Positions 40,685-53,522 of a DNA stretch of 64,000 bases are shown piece after piece. Origin of the DNA: Cladocopium goreaui (taxonomy: Eukaryota; Sar; Dinophyceae; Suessiales; Symbiodiniaceae); NCBI GenBank assembly GCA_947184155.2, contig CAMXCT020001119.1, positions 114,416 to 178,415 of the forward strand, in the 5' to 3' direction. The position numbers were made by a program, and so were the translations under genes. The stretch's first letter is position 1; each line of letters opens with the position of its first letter. The notes under the pieces were generated by a model that made no database searches, was not told the DNA's origin, and was given only the letters and a program-made list of their open reading frames with translations.

Positions 40685-43600
40685 CTGGAATTTACAGCAC
40701 CAATGAGGGATTTACCATGGCTTTGATCATATTTTATCCAGACATTTTGAGATGGATTGACATGGATTGATATGGATTGACATGGATTGACATGGATTGA
40801 TATGGATTGATATGGAATGATATGGATTGATATGGATTGATATGGGTTGATATGGATTGATATGGATTGATATGGATTGATATGGGTTGATATGGATTGA
40901 CATGGATTGATATGGAATCATATGGATTGATATGGATTGATATGGATTGATATGGGTTGATATGGATTGATATGGATTGAGATGGATTGACATGGGTTGA
41001 TATGGATTGAGATGGATTGAGATGGATTGACATGGATTGATATGGGTTGATATGGATTGATATGGATTGTTATGGATTGACATGGAATGATATGGAATGA
41101 CATGGATTGATACGGAATGATATGGAATGAAATGGAATGAAATGGAATGATATGGATTGATATGGATTGATATGGGTTGATATGGATTGATATGGATTGA
41201 GATGGATTGACATGGATTGATATGGGTTGATATGGATTGATATGGATTGAATATGGAATCATATGGTTGATATGGATTGAGAATGGTTGACATGGATGAT
41301 ATTTGGGTTGATATGGTTATAGGATTGACATGGATTTGATATGGGTTTGATTGGATTGGAATATGGAGTTGAACATGGATTGACATGGATTGCATTATGG
41401 ATTGATCTGGATCATATGGATTGAATCTGATTGAGATGGATTGACATGGATTTGATATGGTTGATAGATTGATAGGATTGACAATGGATTGACATGGATT
41501 GATATGGAATTGATATGGAAAAATGATTTTGGATTGATATGGATTGATTGGGTTGATATGGATTATATGGATTCACATGGATGAAACATGGAATTGATAT
41601 GTGATTGATATGGATTGGATATGGATTGATATGGTGGTTGATATGAATTGAGATGGATTGAGATTGAATGACATGGATTGATATGGGTTGATATGGATTG
41701 ATTGGATTTGCCAGGTTATGGATTACATGGATTGCATAATGTAATTGATATGGAATGATATGGATTGATATGGATTGATATGGGTTGATATGGATTGATA
41801 TGGATTGATATGGATTGATATGGGTTGATATGGATTGACATGGATTGATATGGAATCATATGGATTGATATGGATTGATATGGATTGATATGGGTTGATA
41901 TGGATTGATATGGATTGAGATGGATTGACATGGGTTGATATGGATTGAGATGGATTGAGATGGATTGACATGGATTGATATGGGTTGATATGGATTGATA
42001 TGGATTGTTATGGATTGACATGGAATGATATGGAATGACATGGATTGATACGGAATGATATGGAATGAAATGGAATGAAATGGAATGATATGGATTGATA
42101 TGGATTGATATGGGTTGATATGGATTGATATGGATTGAGATGGATTGACATGGATTGATATGGGTTGATATGGATTGATATGGATTCACATGGATTGAGA
42201 TGGATTGACATGGATTGATATGGGTTGATATGGATTGATATGGATTGACATGGATTGACATGGATTGATATGGATTCACATGGATTGACATGGATTGATA
42301 TGGATTGATATGGATTGATATGGATTGATATGGGTTGATATGGATTGATATGGATTGAGATGGATTGATATGGATTGATATGGGTTGATATGGGTTGATA
42401 TGGATTGACATGGATTGACATGGATTGATATGGATTGATATGGAATGATATGGATTGATATGGATTGATATGGGTTGATATGGATTGATATGGATTGATA
42501 TGGATTGATATGGATTGATATGGATTGATATGGGTTGATATGGATTGATATGGATTGAGATGGATTGACATGGATTGATATGGGTTGATATGGATTGATA
42601 TGGATTGACATGGATTGACATGGATTGATATGGATTGATATGGATTGATATGGATTGACATGGATTGACATGGATTGATATGGATTGATATGGAATGATA
42701 TGGATTGATATGGATTGATATGGGTTGATATGGATTGATATGGATTGATATGGATTGACATGGATTGATATGGATTGAGATGGATTGACATGGATTGATA
42801 TGGGTTGATATGGGTTGATATGGATTGACATGGATTGATATGGGTTGATATGGATTGATATGGATTGACATGGATTGACATGGATTGATATGGATTGATA
42901 TGGAATCATATGGATTGATATGGATTGAGATGGATTGACATGGATTGATATGGGTTGATATGGATTGATATGGATTGACATGGATTGACATGGATTGATA
43001 TGGATTGATATGGAATCATATGGATTGATATGGATTGAGATGGATTGACATGGATTGATATGGGTTGATATGGATTGATATGGATTTGATATGGATTGAT
43101 ATTGGATGATATGGATTCATTTGATATGGGTTGATATGGATTGATATGGATTTGAGATGGATTGGACAGGATTGTATGGGTTGATAGGATATATGGATTG
43201 GACATGGATTGACATGGACTGATATGGTTGATATGGAATGGATATGGATTGATATGGATTGATATGGGTTGATATGGATTGATATGGATTGATATGGATT
43301 GATATGGGTTGATATGGATTGACATGGATTGATATGGAATCATATGGATTGATATGGATTGATATGGATTGATATGGGTTGATATGGATTGATATGGATT
43401 GAGATGGATTGACATGGGTTGATATGGATTGATATGGATTGAGATGGATTGACATGGATTGATATGGGTTGATATGGATTGATATGGATTGTTATGGATT
43501 GACATGGATTGATATGGAATGACATGGATTGATACGGAATGATATGGAATGAAATGGAATGAAATGGAATGATATGGATTGATATGGATTGATATGGGTT

Positions 43601-46600
43601 GATATGGATTGATATGGATTGAGATGGATTGACATGGATTGATATGGGTTGATATGGATTGATATGGATTCACATGGATTGACATGGATTGATATGGATT
43701 GATATGGATTGATATGGATTGATATGGGTTGATATGGATTGATATGGATTGAGATGGATTGACATGGATTGATATGGGTTGATATGGATTGATATGGATT
43801 GACATGGATTGACATGGATTGATATGGATTGATATGGAATGATATGGATTGATATGGATTGATATGGGTTGATATGGATTGATATGGATTGATATGGATT
43901 GATATGGGTTGGTATGGATTGACATGGATTGATATGGAATCATATGGATTGATATGGGTTGATATGGATTGATATGGGTTGATATGGATTGATATGGATT
44001 GAGATGGATTGACATGGATTGATATGGATTGATATGGATTGAGATGGATTGACATGGATTGATATGGGTTGATATGGATTGATATGGATTGACATGGATT
44101 GACATGGATTGATATGGATTGATATGGATTGATATGGATTGATATGGGTTGATATGGATTGATATGGATTGATATGGATTGACATGGATTGATATGGGTT
44201 GATATGGATTGATATGGATTGACATGGATTGACATGGATTGATATGGATTGATATGGAATGATATGGATTGATATGGATTGATATGGGCTGATATGGATT
44301 GATATGGATTGATATGGATTGATATGGGTTGATATGGATTGACATGGATTGATATGGAATCATATGGATTGATATGGATTGATATGGATTGATATGGGTT
44401 GATATGGATTGATATGGATTGAGATGGATTGACATGGATTGATATGGATTGAGATGGATTGACATGGATTGATATGGGTTGATATGGATTGATATGGATT
44501 GACATGGATTGACATGGATTGATATGGATTGATATGGAATGATATGGATTGATATGGATTGATATGGGTTGATATGGATTGATATGGATTGATATGGATT
44601 GTTATGGATTGACATGGATTGATATGGATTGACATGGATTGATACGGAATGATATGGAATGAAATGGAATGATATGGAATGATATGGATTGATATGGATT
44701 GACATGGATTGATATGGATTGATATGGATTGACATGGATTGATATGGATTGATATGGGTTGATATGGATTGATATGGATTGACATGGATTGATATGGATT
44801 GATATGGAATGATATGGATTGATATGGATTGATATGGGTTGATATGGATTGATATGGATTGAGATGGATTGACATGGATTGATATGGGTTGATATGGATT
44901 GATATGGATTGACATGGATTGACATGGATTGATATGGGTTGATATGGATTGATATGGATTGACATGGATTGACATGGATTGATATGATTGATATGATATG
45001 GATTGATATGGGTTGATATGGATTGATATGGATTGAGATGGATTGACATGGATTGATATGGGTTGATATGGATTGATATGGATTGACATGGATTGACATG
45101 GATTGATATGGATTGATATGGAATCATATGGATTGATATGGATTGATATGGATTGATATGGGTTGATATGGATTGATATGGATTGAGATGGATTGACATG
45201 GATTGATATGGGTTGATATGGATTGAGATGGATTGATATGGATTGTTATGGATTGACATGGATTGATATGGAATGACATGGATTGATATGGGTTGATATG
45301 GATTGATATGGATTGACATGGATTGACATGGATTGATATGGATTGATATGGAATCATATGGATTGATATGGATTGATATGGATTGATATGGGTTGATATG
45401 GATTGATATGGATTGAGATGGATTGACATGGATTGATATGGGTTGATATGGATTGATATGGATTGATATGGATTGATATGGATTGATATGGATTGAGATG
45501 GATTGACATGGATTGATCTGGGTTGATATGGATTGATATGGATTGATGTGGATTGATATGGATTGATATGGGTTGATATGGATTGACATGGATTGATATG
45601 GAATCATATGGATTGATATGGATTGATATGGATTGATATGGGTTGATATGGATTGATATGGATTGAGATGGATTGACATGGGTTGATATGGAATGATATG
45701 GATTGAGATGGATTGACATGGATTGATATGGATTGATATGGATTGATATGGATTGTCATGGATTGACATGGATTGATATGGATTGACATGGATTGATACG
45801 GAATGATATGGAATGAAATGGAATGAAATGGAATGATATGGAATGATATGGATTGATATGGATTGACATGGATTGATATGGATTGATATGGGTTGATATG
45901 GATTGATTTGGAATTACATGGAATGAAATGGAATGATATGGATTGATATGGATTGGCATGGATTGATACGGAATGATATGGAATGAAATGGAATGATATG
46001 GATTGACATGGAATGATATGGAATGATATGGGTTGATATGGATTGATATGGATTGATGTGGAATGATATGGCATGATATGGAATGCTATGGATTTGTCTA
46101 AGGGAGTTTGACTACAGTAAACCCTGTTTTTTTCATTCTGTGTATCATTCTGAGGGGTTCCTTTGAGACCATCCTTTGGCACTGATGGCACTAGTTGACT
46201 GTGATTTCTCCATGTTTCTCTGATGTGGTACCCCAAAATGTCATGCTTAATCATCATGAAACATGGAGAAACCAGTACAGAGAGACCAGTACTAATCATC
46301 ATGTTGTCCATTCACTGTACAATTTCATGGATATCGCCCATGTTCAGACAGCTCCATGAACACCCATCTCCCGGCTCCCTATCGATGGCTCTCCATCGAT
46401 GGCTCTCCGAAGCCCCATTTTTCGGACAAGATGCTTGGCGCTGCGATGGCCCACGGTCATCAATAAGAGCCTCCATAATTTGATCGTAGGATATGATCCT
46501 TGTGGATCTTGTGGTTGTTCAAGCTACTGCCAGTCTTCACAACAAGAAACAAGCGGGGTCCTGTAGTAAAAATGGTGAAGTAGTGGAATTTAATAGGATA

Positions 46601-49600
46601 TTTCATGAGGATGGAATGGGATGTATTGTGCAAACCCACTTGGGGCTGAAGTTGTTAATAGATATGTCATGATATTTCACCATGTTTTTTTTTCCGCCCC
46701 ATCAGTTGGGGCTACTTCGGGGGCAGGACTTGGAGGAAACAACAATGAATATGAACTGCTTGGTGGTGCAATGTGCCCATCTTGAAAAATGATGGACTTC
46801 GTCAATGGGAAGGATGACATCCCATATGTGAAATGGAAAATCCGCCGACCCCGGCCTTAGCCAAGGCAGGGGCGGCGCCTGGGACCACCTCAGGTGTGGA
46901 ACTTGTCTTTCTTAGCAACAACCCCAAGGCCAGATCCATGGTTTCTTCTCAGCGCGGTCCACGCCAACAGGCACCCCAAGGCCACAACAATGGCTTCTTA
47001 GGCTTCTTATGGGCGTCCAAGCCTGCCGTTTGCCAGCCTTTAAACCCCTAAAACCCCTAAAGCCCTTAAAACCGTTAAAACTCTGCCACAGCGTATGGGA
47101 CGCCCAACCGCGCAGCTTAAAACCGTTAAAACTCTGTCCAAGCGTCTGGGATGCCCAACCGTGCAGGCATAAGCTACCCCAAGCCAGATCCATCGTTTCT
47201 TCTCAGCGCGGTCCACGCCAACAGGCACCCCAAGGCCACAACAATGGCTTCTTAGGCTTCTTATGGGCGTCCAAGCCTGCCGTTTGCCAGCCCTTAAACC
47301 CCTAAAACCCCTAAAACCCTTCAAACCGTTAAAAGTCTGCCACAGCGTATGGGACGCCCAACCGCGCAGCTTAAAACCGTTAAAACTCTGTCCAAGCGTA
47401 TGGGATGCCCAACCGCGCAGGCATAAGCTACCCCAAGGCCAGATCCATCGTTTCTTCTCAGCGCGGTCCACGCCAACAGGCACCCCAAGGCCACAACAAT
47501 GGCTTTTTAGGCTTCTTATGGGCGTCCAAGCCTGCCGTTTGCCAGCCCTTAAACCCCTAAAACCCCTAAAACGCCTAAAACCCCTAAAACCCTTAAAACT
47601 GTTGAAACTCTGCCTCAGCGTATGGGACGCCCAATCGCGCAGCTTAAAACCGTTAAAACTCTGTCCAAGCGTCTGGGATGCCCAACCGCGCAGGCATAAG
47701 CTACCCCAAGGCCAGATCCATCGTTTCTTCTCAGCGCGGGCCATGCCAACAGGCACCCCAAGGCCACAACAATGGCTTCTTAGGCTTCTTATGGGCGTCC
47801 AAGCCTGCCGTTTGCCAGCCCTTAAACCCCTAAAACCCCTAAAACCCTTAAAACCGTTAAAACTCTGCCACAGCGTATGGGACGCCCAACCGCGCAGCTT
47901 AAAGCCGTTACAACTCTGTCCAAGCGTATGGGATGCCCAACCGCGCAGGCATAAGCTACCCCAAGGCCAGATCCATCGTTTCTTCTCAGCGCGGTCCACG
48001 CCAACAGGCACCCCAAGGCCACAACAATGGCTTCTTAGGCTTCTTATGGGCGTCCAAGCCTGCCGTTCGCCAGCCCTTAAACCCCTAAAACCCCTAAAAC
48101 GCCTAAAACCCCTAAAACCCTTCAAACCGTTAAAAGTCTGCCACAGCGTATGGGACGCCCAACCGCGCAGCTTAAAACCGTTAAAACTCTGTCCAAGCGT
48201 ATGGGATGCCCAACCGCGCAGGCATAAGCTACCCCAAGGCCAGATCCATCGTTTCTTCTCAGCGCGGTCCATGCCAACAGGCACCCCAAGGCCACAACAA
48301 TGGCTTCTTAGGCTTCTTATGGGCGTCGAAGCCTGCCGTTTGCCAGCCCTTAAACCCCTAAAACGCCTAAAACGCCTAAAACCCCTAAAACCCTTAAAAC
48401 TGTTGAAACTCTGCCACAGCGTATGGGACGCCCAACCGCGCAGCTTAAAACCGTTAAAACTCTGTCCAAGCGTCTGGGATGCCCAACCGCGCAGGCATAA
48501 GCTACCCCAAGGCCAGATAAGCTACCCCAAGGCCAGATCCATCGTTTCTTCTCAGCGCGGTCCACGCCAACAGGCACCCCAAGGCCACAACAATGGCTTC
48601 TTAGGCTTCTTATGGGCGTCCAAGCCTGCCGTTTGCCAGCCCTTAAACCCCTAAAACCCCTAAAACCCCTAAAACGCCTAAAACGCCTAAAACCCCTAAA
48701 ACCCTTCAAACCGTTAAAAGTCTGCCACAGCGTATGGGACGCCCAACCGCGCAGCTTAAAACCGTTAAAACTCTGTCCAAGCGTATGGGATGCCCAACCG
48801 CGCAGGCATAAGCTACCCCAAGGCCAGATCCATCGTTTCTTCTCAGCGCGGTCCATGCCAACAGGCACCCCAAGACCACAACAATGGCTTCTTAGGCTTC
48901 TTATGGGCGTCCAAGCCTGCCGTTTGCCAGCCTTTAAACCCCTAAAACCCCTAAAACCCTTAAAACCGTTAAAACTCTGCCGTTTCCCAATGATCCCAGA
49001 AGAGAAATTCAATAGCCGACCGACGGGCCGCTAAATGGCAGAAAGTTGCTCCCATGCTTCCCCGTAACCTCGCGTAGCCAACTGCCACCTCCCTCCCATA
49101 CAGAGACAGGCACAGACACAGACAGACAGACACACAGCACTGTACACTTTACACTCTACACATTACACTCTACACTTTACACTCCACGCTCCACAGTCTA
49201 CACTTTACACTCTACACTTTACACTCTACACTTTACACTCTACACTTGACACACTACACTTTACACTAGACACTCTTCACTCTACACTCCATACATTACA
49301 CTTTACAATTTACACTCCTCACTCCTCACTGCACACTTTGCACGCCACACTCCACACTTTGCACTCCGCACTCTACACTTTACACTCTACACTTGACACT
49401 CTACACTCCACTCCACACTTTGCACTTTACACTTTACACTCCACACTCCACACTTGACAATCAACACTCCACACTCCACACTCTATACTTTACACACTAC
49501 ACGTTACACTCTACACTCTTCACTCGACACTCCATACTTTACAAGTTACACTTTACACTCCTCACTGCTCACTGCACACTTTACACTCCACACTCCACAC

Positions 49601-52031
49601 TCTACACTCTACACTTTACACTCCCCCTCGCAGCAGCTTCCACCAAGCCCTGCTGTAAGCTCTTGCTGTTCCAGCGTTGCAGCCTGCCGTTTGCCTCCTT
49701 CCAGAAGGTGATGCCGCCGAAGAGGTGGCAAAGGAGAGTTGCATGGGCCACGGTGACTGTGGGAACTTCGGGTGGCTTCTACATGATGGCCTATAAACTT
49801 ACACTATATCTTATTTGGGCTTTTATGGAACTTGCCCTGACTATCTTCTTGCTCCCATATTTTTCTCTTAGAATCTTAGAGCCTCCCAAAGGTTGAATGC
49901 GCTGATCGATGTGGGAAGATTGCTGCAATGGTCTCTAAGCTTCGCAAAAAAAGAATCTTGATAGCAACGTATTATTTGTCTTTCCTGAGCATAAGTGGGC
50001 GGACAGTTTAAGGATGCATCAGCCCAGAATGGCTGCCGGGCAATTCACTTGTTACTAGAAAAGACCACTGGATGCCAGGTGCCCCTCAATATCCATCCGT
50101 CCATCCGTCCATCCATCCATCCATCCATCTATCTATCTATCTCTCTATCTCTCTATCTCTCTACAGGACCCCCCAAATAGGGGGGGTCGGCGGCACCAGG
50201 GCGCTAGCCCATTCTATAAACATGTTTGAAACCACCAACCAGAAGTTTTGCTAGATACATCATGATCATCATGACTCACTGTTGGCAGGAAACGAGGTCA
50301 ACTGTGACCCCAAAAAGCACTCGATGATTGTCAATCCTACCAGCCATCCAATGGTGGCTAGGAAAAATGTTCACCCCATTTCACAGGTTCAACCAACCAT
50401 CATTTATCAATCAAACATCCCGATATGTTGTATGGTTAATGGTTATGATGTTATGTATGCGCGAAGTATGTATGCCTCAATCCCGTTGTTTCAGTCCAAT
50501 CAAGAGCCTACAATCATCATCCAACAATGTTTTTCAACTATATCCCAATTTTTTTAGTGGGAAACCCGTACATGGTGGGCCCCCCAGTTTTGTTTGTTGC
50601 TTTATGTTCACCCCATCAACCAGTTCGATATACACCATCAACTCAACAATGAAATTGGAGTTATAAACCCACCCACTTACCCTCTGGTAAGCAAACATAG
50701 CAAATGGAAAATTCACCAATTTATATGATTTTTCCATTTATCCCGTTATAGATTTAATCTAGGTTTTCCATAATAAAACCATCCATAAAAATCCATGTAA
50801 AACCCATCCATAAAAATCCATTAATCATTAAAACCTCCATTTAAAAAGGGGATTTTCTCCCACCTTGTATGGTCCTATCCCCCACTCATATTGAACACCC
50901 CCATTCTGTCCCAAGCCCCAACTCTAGTGTAAATCCCTCACAAAAAGAAAAAACAAAAGTTTTCGTTTGGGGTTGTTTAAGATTGGAACCGGGGAAAGGA
51001 TGATTGGTTCTGGTAAGACCTTGCATTCTCCCATGTCTTCCCCAATTTGTCCCAGATCTTCATAGATTTTCAACATGACCTTCGGGGTTTCTGTAGTTCT
51101 TCATCAGGCCATATCAGGAGGTACCTACCATGTATAAGGCCTATGTCCCCACAAAATATGGCCAAAAATATGGTACTAACGTACCTCCATCTGTTCGGAT
51201 CCTGAAGATCTCCCAGTGATATCAGGCCTTGTGGCCAGGCGCAAAGTATCATAACTATCCAAGATATTCAGCTGCAGCGTTCGCTTCGGCAGCTGCAAGG
51301 TTTGCGGGATCTCAGCATGGGTTTGCGGAGACCGTCGGAATGAAGATCTATGTTAGGGGGTTTGCATAGTCATGGGGCTATCCAAAAATGGTTGGTTATA
51401 ATGTGAAATCCCATTAAAATTGATGATTTGGGGGTACCCCTATTTTAGGAAACCTCCATATCTGAAATTATCCAAAGGGATACTAAAACAGTGTACTTGT
51501 GTTGGCGTCTTGTGGGCGTATCTTCCAAAGCTGCATTTTGTTCCGAACAAATGGTGGCTAATATGTGTATAGTCATCGCCGAATAGATAGAAAAGTATAG
51601 AAAAGTGAATGATAAAGTATAGAAAAGTATAGAAAAGTATAGAAAAGTGGACGTCACTTTTCATTCTTTTTTGGTGACCCAAAAAACTGGATCTGTCCGT
51701 TGGATCGGCGGATTTGGAGATCCACTGGGCTCTGCACGCCGAGGCTGGACGCATCCTGTGGCCAAAAGGGCAGATCCTCCTTGCCTGGCGAAGAGGGAAA
51801 ATGAACATGTATGTATAGTATATATATATATATTTACTATATTATATTCATACATATTCATATACATATATAATCATATATGTATATATATATTATAAAT
51901 TGTAGATATCCAAGCAGTTCAAAACCAGTTTCAAGGCACCCGAGCGCATGCGCCTGGCCTGGCTTGCCACCCGATCGCAAGGCTAAGAACAGCGAAGAGA
52001 GGTAGCAAAGGAACAGCCTGGCATCAGCCAT
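40605..52031 (-). CDS. gene for a predicted secreted or membrane-targeted protein, seven exons, 3' end open
   Basis: Exons are 52031-51926, 51784-51679, 51347-51185, 51098-51080 (19 nt), 51057-51020, 49775-49620 and, less surely, 40684-40605. Phases 1, 2, 0, 1, 0, 0 agree at every join. Translation starts at ATG with MADARLFLCYLSSLFLALRS, a short n-region and a hydrophobic core resembling a signal peptide (ARS-type cleavage plausible near residue 20). Later segments include DLPFWPQDASSLGVQSPVDL, TLQLNILDSYDTLRLATRPD, PTVTVAHATLLCHLFGGITF, and a Cys-containing AAEECAMGGSVDAGTQCLRA. About 222 residues are in view. The last intron would be 8.9 kb and contain both large satellites; an intermediate exon could exist. 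I do not recognise the family. Confidence 0.6.
40739..46090. repeat. 5.35-kb satellite of 10-bp units (TGGATTGATA)
   Basis: Almost every 10 bases read TGGATTGATA or a variant (TGGGTTGATA, TGGATTGACA, TGGATTGAGA, TGGAATGATA). Because 10 and 3 share no factor, all three minus frames cycle through the same 30-bp, ten-residue pattern without stops, which creates long frames of INPYQSISIH type; none is a gene. Higher-order copies are visible: the AATGAAATGGAATGAAATGG block recurs near 41120, 42065, 43555 and 45805. Confidence 0.95.
42992..46910. other. satellite and its right flank: no supported gene
   Basis: After the satellite ends at about 46090, sequence to 46910 is ordinary, with one weak exon candidate (46384-46440) and a partial family-4 element (46757-46850). 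Immediately left of the second satellite the sequence is not repeated elsewhere in the window. Confidence 0.5.
46384..46440 (-). CDS. candidate exon, PSILSEKWGFGEPSMESHR
   Basis: The acceptor CATCGCAG|CG opens PSILSEKWGFGEPSMESHR. The plus strand is also open. It lies between the two satellites and might be an exon of the 52.0-40.6 kb gene, but its entry phase does not match the exon at 49620. Confidence 0.3.
46930..48985. repeat. satellite of about 255/273-bp units with telomere-like core
   Basis: CCAGATCCAT starts at 46930, 47184, 47439, 47712, 47967, 48240, 48533 and 48823, so units are 254, 255, 273, 255, 273, 293 and 290 bp. Each has CGCGGTCCACGCCAACAGGC, a variable block of CCTAAAACC repeats (18-bp steps explain 255 versus 273), and two AAAACCGTTAAAACTCTG segments. 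Long frames exist on both strands because several units are multiples of three; no start context or splice signal supports a protein. Confidence 0.9.
49127..49625. repeat. TACACTTTACACTC minisatellite
   Basis: Short units of 6-8 bp built on ACACTTT, ACACTCT and ACACTCC fill about 500 bp. On the minus strand the array starts with the GTAAAGTG donor of the exon at 49620. Confidence 0.9.
49620..49775 (-). CDS. 52-codon exon whose donor opens a minisatellite
   Basis: The acceptor GTAGAAG and the donor AGT|GTAAAG bound PPEVPTVTVAHATLLCHLFG, GITFWKEANGRLQRWNSKSL and QQGLVEAAARGS. Third positions are very GC-rich. The donor GTAAAGTG is also the first unit of the minisatellite at 49127-49625. A plus-strand frame here is less coding-like. 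Confidence 0.7.
49996..51019. other. intron of the 52.0-40.6 kb gene
   Basis: It holds the tetranucleotide repeat at 50093-50162, a half family-1 element near 50680 and repeated CCATCCATAAAAATCCAT segments at 50770-50830. No exon seen. Confidence 0.5.
50093..50162. repeat. CATC/CTAT tetranucleotide microsatellite
   Basis: CATCCGTCCATC, then CATCCATC, then CTATCTAT and CTCTCTAT; lies in an intron of the 52.0-40.6 kb gene. Confidence 0.9.
51185..51347 (-). CDS. third exon of the secreted-protein gene
   Basis: The acceptor ACATAG|A and the donor GAG|GTACGT bound 54 codons: SSFRRSPQTHAEIPQTLQLP, KRTLQLNILDSYDTLRLATR and PDITGRSSGSEQME. Confidence 0.7.
51679..51784 (-). CDS. second exon of the secreted-protein gene
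   Basis: The acceptor CTCTTCGCCAG|GC and the donor GG|GTCACC bound KEDLPFWPQDASSLGVQSPV and DLQIRRSNGQIQFF. A longer minus-strand frame over the same bases is out of phase and is a shadow. Confidence 0.7.
51926..52031 (-). CDS. first exon with ATG and signal-peptide-like leader
   Basis: ATG at 52031 is followed by 35 codons to the donor G|GTTTTG. The leader has LFLCYLSSLFLAL as hydrophobic core, then GGKPGQAHALGCLET. It joins in frame to the exon at 51784-51679. Confidence 0.65.
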
Positions 52032-52073
52032 GGGGGGTTCCTCAAAATATGGCTAATATGTTGTTAGTATGGT

Positions 52074-52177
52074 TACCCTCTGGGAATTCAACATAACTGT
52101 GGAAAATCACCATTTATAGTGATGTTTTCCATGAAAAATGGTGATTTTCCATAGTTATGTTAGTTTACCAGAGGGTA
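52074..52177. mobile_element. family-1 TIR hairpin element upstream of the 52.03-kb start codon
   Basis: TACCCTCTGGGAATTCAACA to TGTTAGTTTACCAGAGGGTA. It lies 43 bp 5' of the ATG on the minus strand. Confidence 0.75.
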
Positions 52178-52488
52178 ATATATGCTTAATGATGGTTAAT
52201 AATGGGAGATAATGGATTTCCATAGTCATGGGGATACCCCAATGAACGAGTGGTGATTGGGGGTACCCCCATTTTGGGAAACCTCCAAATGGCCAAACAA
52301 ACAGGATGATTATTGAGTCAATGGAATACATAGCAAACCCCAAAAAGGTAGAAGAGTAATTTACACTAGTTTTAGCACCTAGGATTTTACGTGTCAATCT
52401 TTTTGGTGTTACTATATATATATATAAAACTGTTCCTTTGCGCATATAAGAGGATCATATCTCTTCAAATATTACATCTAGACATACA

Positions 52489-52606
52489 GATGGAGGTTTC
52501 CTAAGTCATAGGGTCCCCCCAAATCATCCATTCGAATGAGATTTCCCACTATAAACCATCTAGCTATTGGGGTACCCCTATGACTATGGAAACCCCCCTA
52601 ACATAG
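52489..52606. mobile_element. family-5 TIR element
   Basis: GGAGGTTTCCTAAGTCATAG at the left and CTATGACTATGGAAACCCCC at the right, with GGTACCCC in both arms. Related segments lie at 51366-51472, 52216-52290 and 35160-35255. Confidence 0.65.
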
Positions 52607-53348
52607 ATCCATATAGCAGGGTAATGTAAGAGCCCATGGGATCATCCACAGGGGGAAAATATTTTCTATGCAAAATGACATGACTAAGTGACTAGGCAGA
52701 ACAAGCACATCTCAGTGAACAAAAAAAGGGACCGCAAAGGTATCCATCAAACGTTTTTTGGGTCACTTCACATGGCTACCATGTCAACCAAGGCTGGTCT
52801 AAATCGCCATGCTTGATTGCGATTTAGGCAAAAAATGAAGCCGTCAGCTCCACCAAAAATCATGGTCCTGTGAAGAAAAACCATGCGCTAATCGCTGCTG
52901 AATCATTTGAGCTCATATCTATGTGAACATGTATCACTGCGCATATATACGTAGATTTATAAATGATTTATATGTCTATACACATATGAGTAGCGGACAC
53001 AACTATATGTTAAATGTAATGCCATGCACAAATTAGGGTCGTCCCCTATCGGTTGTGAGGATTTCAGTATTCCCAGAGGTATCACAAATGGGGTATCGGT
53101 ATAGGGTCGTCCCCTATTGGTTATGAAGGTTTCGTGGAACCTCGGAAAGGCCAAGGCGAAGCAAGACGAAATTAGTATTACAATAATGTTGTCGATTACT
53201 CATATGTATATAATTGTATATATATAGTGTATACTGTAATGTATGTTATATATCTATACCTATATATTATATGTATACACATATTATGTATAAATTATGT
53301 AAATACGATTGCACTAAGTATACGTATATACTTAGTATAGCATAAATA

Positions 53349-53522
53349 TCCTCTGGTTATTTGACCTAGCTATGGAAAATGGCCCATTATAGATGGTTTA
53401 TGATGATTCAACTAAAATTGTTGATTTTCCTACATATATTTAACAATAACTAGTTATTTCTTAAAATGGTTTATGATGATTTAACTAGATGGTTTGGAAA
53501 CTGTTAAATAACCAGAAGGTAT
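53349..53522. mobile_element. family-1 element with a longer interior
   Basis: ATCCTCTGGTTATTTGACCT to TGTTAAATAACCAGAAGGTA with an extra internal inverted segment (GGTTTATGATGATT repeated). Confidence 0.6.

Noticed and set aside
42906-45089. A 727-codon minus-strand open frame of INPYQSISIH repeats, and eight similar frames over the satellite
   Set aside because: All three minus frames cycle through the same pattern because a 10-bp unit without stops is translated; the arrangement needs no selection for protein.
40739-46090. CRISPR-like regular array
   Set aside because: There are no spacers: the unit is 10 bp and continuous, and the window is eukaryotic.
47263-48654. Overlapping 463-codon plus and 414-codon minus frames over the 255/273-bp satellite
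   Set aside because: Frames are kept only because some units are multiples of three, they break at the 254-, 293- and 290-bp units, and neither strand has start context or splice support.
49393-49896. A 167-codon plus-strand frame ending in a hydrophobic segment
   Set aside because: Its first half is minisatellite and its second half is antisense to a much better exon (49775-49620).
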